Shown here: positions 62,601 through 64,000 of the stretch, in pieces
How the letters are laid out: each line of letters opens with the position of its first letter
Position numbering within the stretch: position 1 is the first letter of the stretch
NCBI RefSeq assembly: GCF_003667345.1
Contig: NZ_RCWF01000010.1
Span: 1 to 64,000 of the forward strand
Reading direction: 5' to 3'
Length of the DNA: 64,000 bases
Origin: Poseidonibacter antarcticus
Lineage (GTDB): Bacteria; Campylobacterota; Campylobacteria; Campylobacterales; Arcobacteraceae
Translations under genes and position numbers: made by a program
Notes under the pieces: generated by a model
What the model was told of the DNA's origin: nothing
What the model saw: only the letters and a program-made list of their open reading frames with translations
Databases searched by the model: none

Positions 62601-64000
62601 TTATTCTTGTTTTTTTATTTCTTCTTTAAAATAGTATTTAAAAACATTCATTTCATCTTCATATTTTACTTCATAAAAAATATTATATTTAATACAAATT
62701 ATTTTTACCATATCTAAACCTAAACCCAAACTACGTTTTGCATCTTTATTTTCTTGGTAATTTTTTATAAAAATCTTTTTTATATCAGAAATGGCTTCTG
62801 CTTTAGATGCAAAACTTAAACAAAAGAGATTATCTACTTTATAAAGTTTCACATAAATCGTACTATTTTTTTGACTATATTTAATTGCATTAGAAAGGTT
62901 ATTATCAATTAAACGCTCTAATTCTATACTATTAATTTTTATATATACATCTTTATCAAAAGTATAATTTAGTATACGATTTTGTACTTGTGCAATAGAA
63001 GAAAAAAAGTCAATTCGTTCTTGTATAAATGAACTTAAATTCACACAAGTACTTTTGTAAATAACTTGATTATCTGTGGATAAATATTCAAGATCATCAT
63101 AAGATTTTTTCAACATATTAATAGCTGAATTAATCTGAGTTAGATATTTGTGAAGTTTTTTTGATAAGTCTTTTTCTAAGAATGAAAAATTATTCATAAT
63201 AACGCGTAATGGCATACGCATATGATCTTTCATCAAAATAATAAATTCTTTATTTTCTTCTAAAATTGATGCTTCTACTTTTTTCTCTTTTTCTAATGCA
63301 AGTTGAGAAATATGGTATTTTTTTGTAAAAAAATAAAGTATTATAAGAAAAGAAAGATGAATTAAAATAAAAATATAAAAATAAAATCTTATTTTTTCAT
63401 CTAATTGTTTTTCATACTTCATATCTATATAAAGTTCCAAAACAAAATCTCCCATTAATACAAGATATTCATTGTTTTTTTTAATTAAAGGAATATAAAA
63501 TACAATTGCATCTTCTAGATTTCTTTTTATTATCCTTCCTTTTCTATTAGAATTTATAATTGGATTATCACTTACTATATATTTATTAAATTTTTTTCTA
63601 GATTTTATATAATCTTCTTTTGATAAGTGTGTTTTCTTATCTAGAACATTATCATAATATTCCGTATCATCTAACTTTTGTTCTATTCTATAAAGTTGAC
63701 TTCTCTTATCTGTTATAGTTTGGATGTTTTTCATTGTATCTTTTAATATATCTTTTATATTAAAATTAATAAAACCTATTTCTAAATAAAATGAATCATC
63801 AACTTTAGCATAAGAATAACTTTTTACATTAGAATTTATAATATCAATTGAAATTGTATTAGATTGGTATACTAAACCATCAACTTTTGTTCGATTTAAC
63901 TCTTTACGAGCATCAGGAACAAGCGATAAATCAAAACCTATATCATTTATATAAGTTGATTCAGTAATAAGATAATTTTTATTAATATAAAAAAGATGAA
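62601..64000 (-). CDS. Membrane sensor histidine kinase, 5' end outside the window
   Basis: The minus-strand frame is open from its stop at 62601 right to the window edge, so the gene starts outside; the ATG at 63734 is internal. The visible part has a periplasmic, Cache-like sensor stretch, one transmembrane helix (about 117-137 counted from the internal ATG), a linker coiled coil, a DHMRMPLRVI box where the phospho-histidine box lies (H in KDHMRMPLR), and an ATP-binding domain with DNNLSNAIKYS (N-box) and SLGLGLDMVKIIC. A D-box glycine pattern is weak (SFASKAEA), so kinase activity is likely but not certain. Confidence 0.8.
   Translation of the reverse strand, partial: HLFYINKNYLITESTYINDIGFDLSLVPDARKELNRTKVDGLVYQSNTISIDIINSNVKSYSYAKVDDSFYLEIGFINFNIKDILKDTMKNIQTITDKRSQLYRIEQKLDDTEYYDNVLDKKTHLSKEDYIKSRKKFNKYIVSDNPIINSNRKGRIIKRNLEDAIVFYIPLIKKNNEYLVLMGDFVLELYIDMKYEKQLDEKIRFYFYIFILIHLSFLIILYFFTKKYHISQLALEKEKKVEASILEENKEFIILMKDHMRMPLRVIMNNFSFLEKDLSKKLHKYLTQINSAINMLKKSYDDLEYLSTDNQVIYKSTCVNLSSFIQERIDFFSSIAQVQNRILNYTFDKDVYIKINSIELERLIDNNLSNAIKYSQKNSTIYVKLYKVDNLFCLSFASKAEAISDIKKIFIKNYQENKDAKRSLGLGLDMVKIICIKYNIFYEVKYEDEMNVFKYYFKEEIKKQE

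Noticed and set aside
1-64000. CRISPR arrays, rRNA or tRNA genes
   Set aside because: No regularly spaced repeat array and no cloverleaf or rRNA core sequence was found on either strand; absence is judged by eye.
63734-64000. A kinase gene starting inside the window at 63734
   Set aside because: The frame stays open without a stop to the right edge and encodes a plausible sensor stretch, so the gene is partial.

Overview
The window is very AT-rich and most promoters, start regions (AAGGA-type ribosome binding sites, several TTG/GTG starts) and gene families (RecO of the Campylobacterota type, tandem NosL protein, AHQWRQPL-type histidine kinases, periplasmic LigE ligase) point to a free-living or host-associated member of the Campylobacterota, most like the Arcobacter group. 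This is inferred from gene content and codon use; no rRNA or tRNA gene is present to confirm it. Nearly all 64 kb is coding.

Region 1 (about 0.3-12.4 kb): a small HTH gene and a small membrane protein, then a complete phosphonate operon on the minus strand, read phnF-C-D-E-G-H-I-J-K-L-M-N, an MFS transporter, phnP. It imports phosphonates, couples them to a ribose triphosphate, cleaves the C-P bond with the radical-SAM enzyme PhnJ and processes the cyclic ribose phosphate toward PRPP. Inverted repeats built on CTTGTATATACAAG in front of phnF look like autoregulatory operators.

Region 2 (12.8-27.2 kb): a PAS histidine kinase/response regulator pair, then a short-chain fatty acid (butyrate/crotonate-like) oxidation set: thiolase, CoA-transferase A/B, two hotdog thioesterases, 3-hydroxyacyl-CoA dehydrogenase, EtfA/EtfB, a membrane Etf:quinone oxidoreductase, acyl-CoA dehydrogenase, enoyl-CoA hydratase, plus an embedded thiopurine-methyltransferase-like gene and an NDH-2-like flavoprotein.

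Region 3 (27.5-42.9 kb): a mixed, signalling-rich region: an alpha/beta hydrolase, a REC-wHTH-REC-REC-PAS regulator, a receiver-like protein, a lysine-rich histone-like peptide, tandem NosL, PpnP, RecO, an HDOD protein, YchF, a minimal ParA/ribbon-helix-helix pair, more response regulators/kinases, a SiaC-like protein and a YczE-like/cytidylate-kinase-like fusion. The leader of the ParA gene exists a second time as a decayed copy 8.9 kb away.

Region 4 (43-47.9 kb): housekeeping apt-trpB-dedA-pepA operon and a periplasmic ATP-dependent DNA ligase.

Region 5 (47.9-61.7 kb): a surface locus. One minus-strand unit seems to run from a RAYT-transposase-like/SapC fusion through a SapDEF-like type I secretion system into GDP-mannose dehydratase, a GDP-6-deoxymannose reductase, two glycosyltransferases and a polyprenyl-phosphate sugar transferase. 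A second SapC protein and a divergent glycosyltransferase flank it. The arrangement recalls the sapCDEF S-layer export locus of Campylobacter fetus combined with a D-rhamnose glycan pathway; the fusion of a catalytically degraded REP-associated transposase to SapC is the most unusual item in the window. No secreted S-layer or RTX substrate gene is visible here.

Region 6 (61.7-64 kb): a secreted cysteine-containing protein and a membrane histidine kinase whose reading frame stays open to the right edge, so it is partial.
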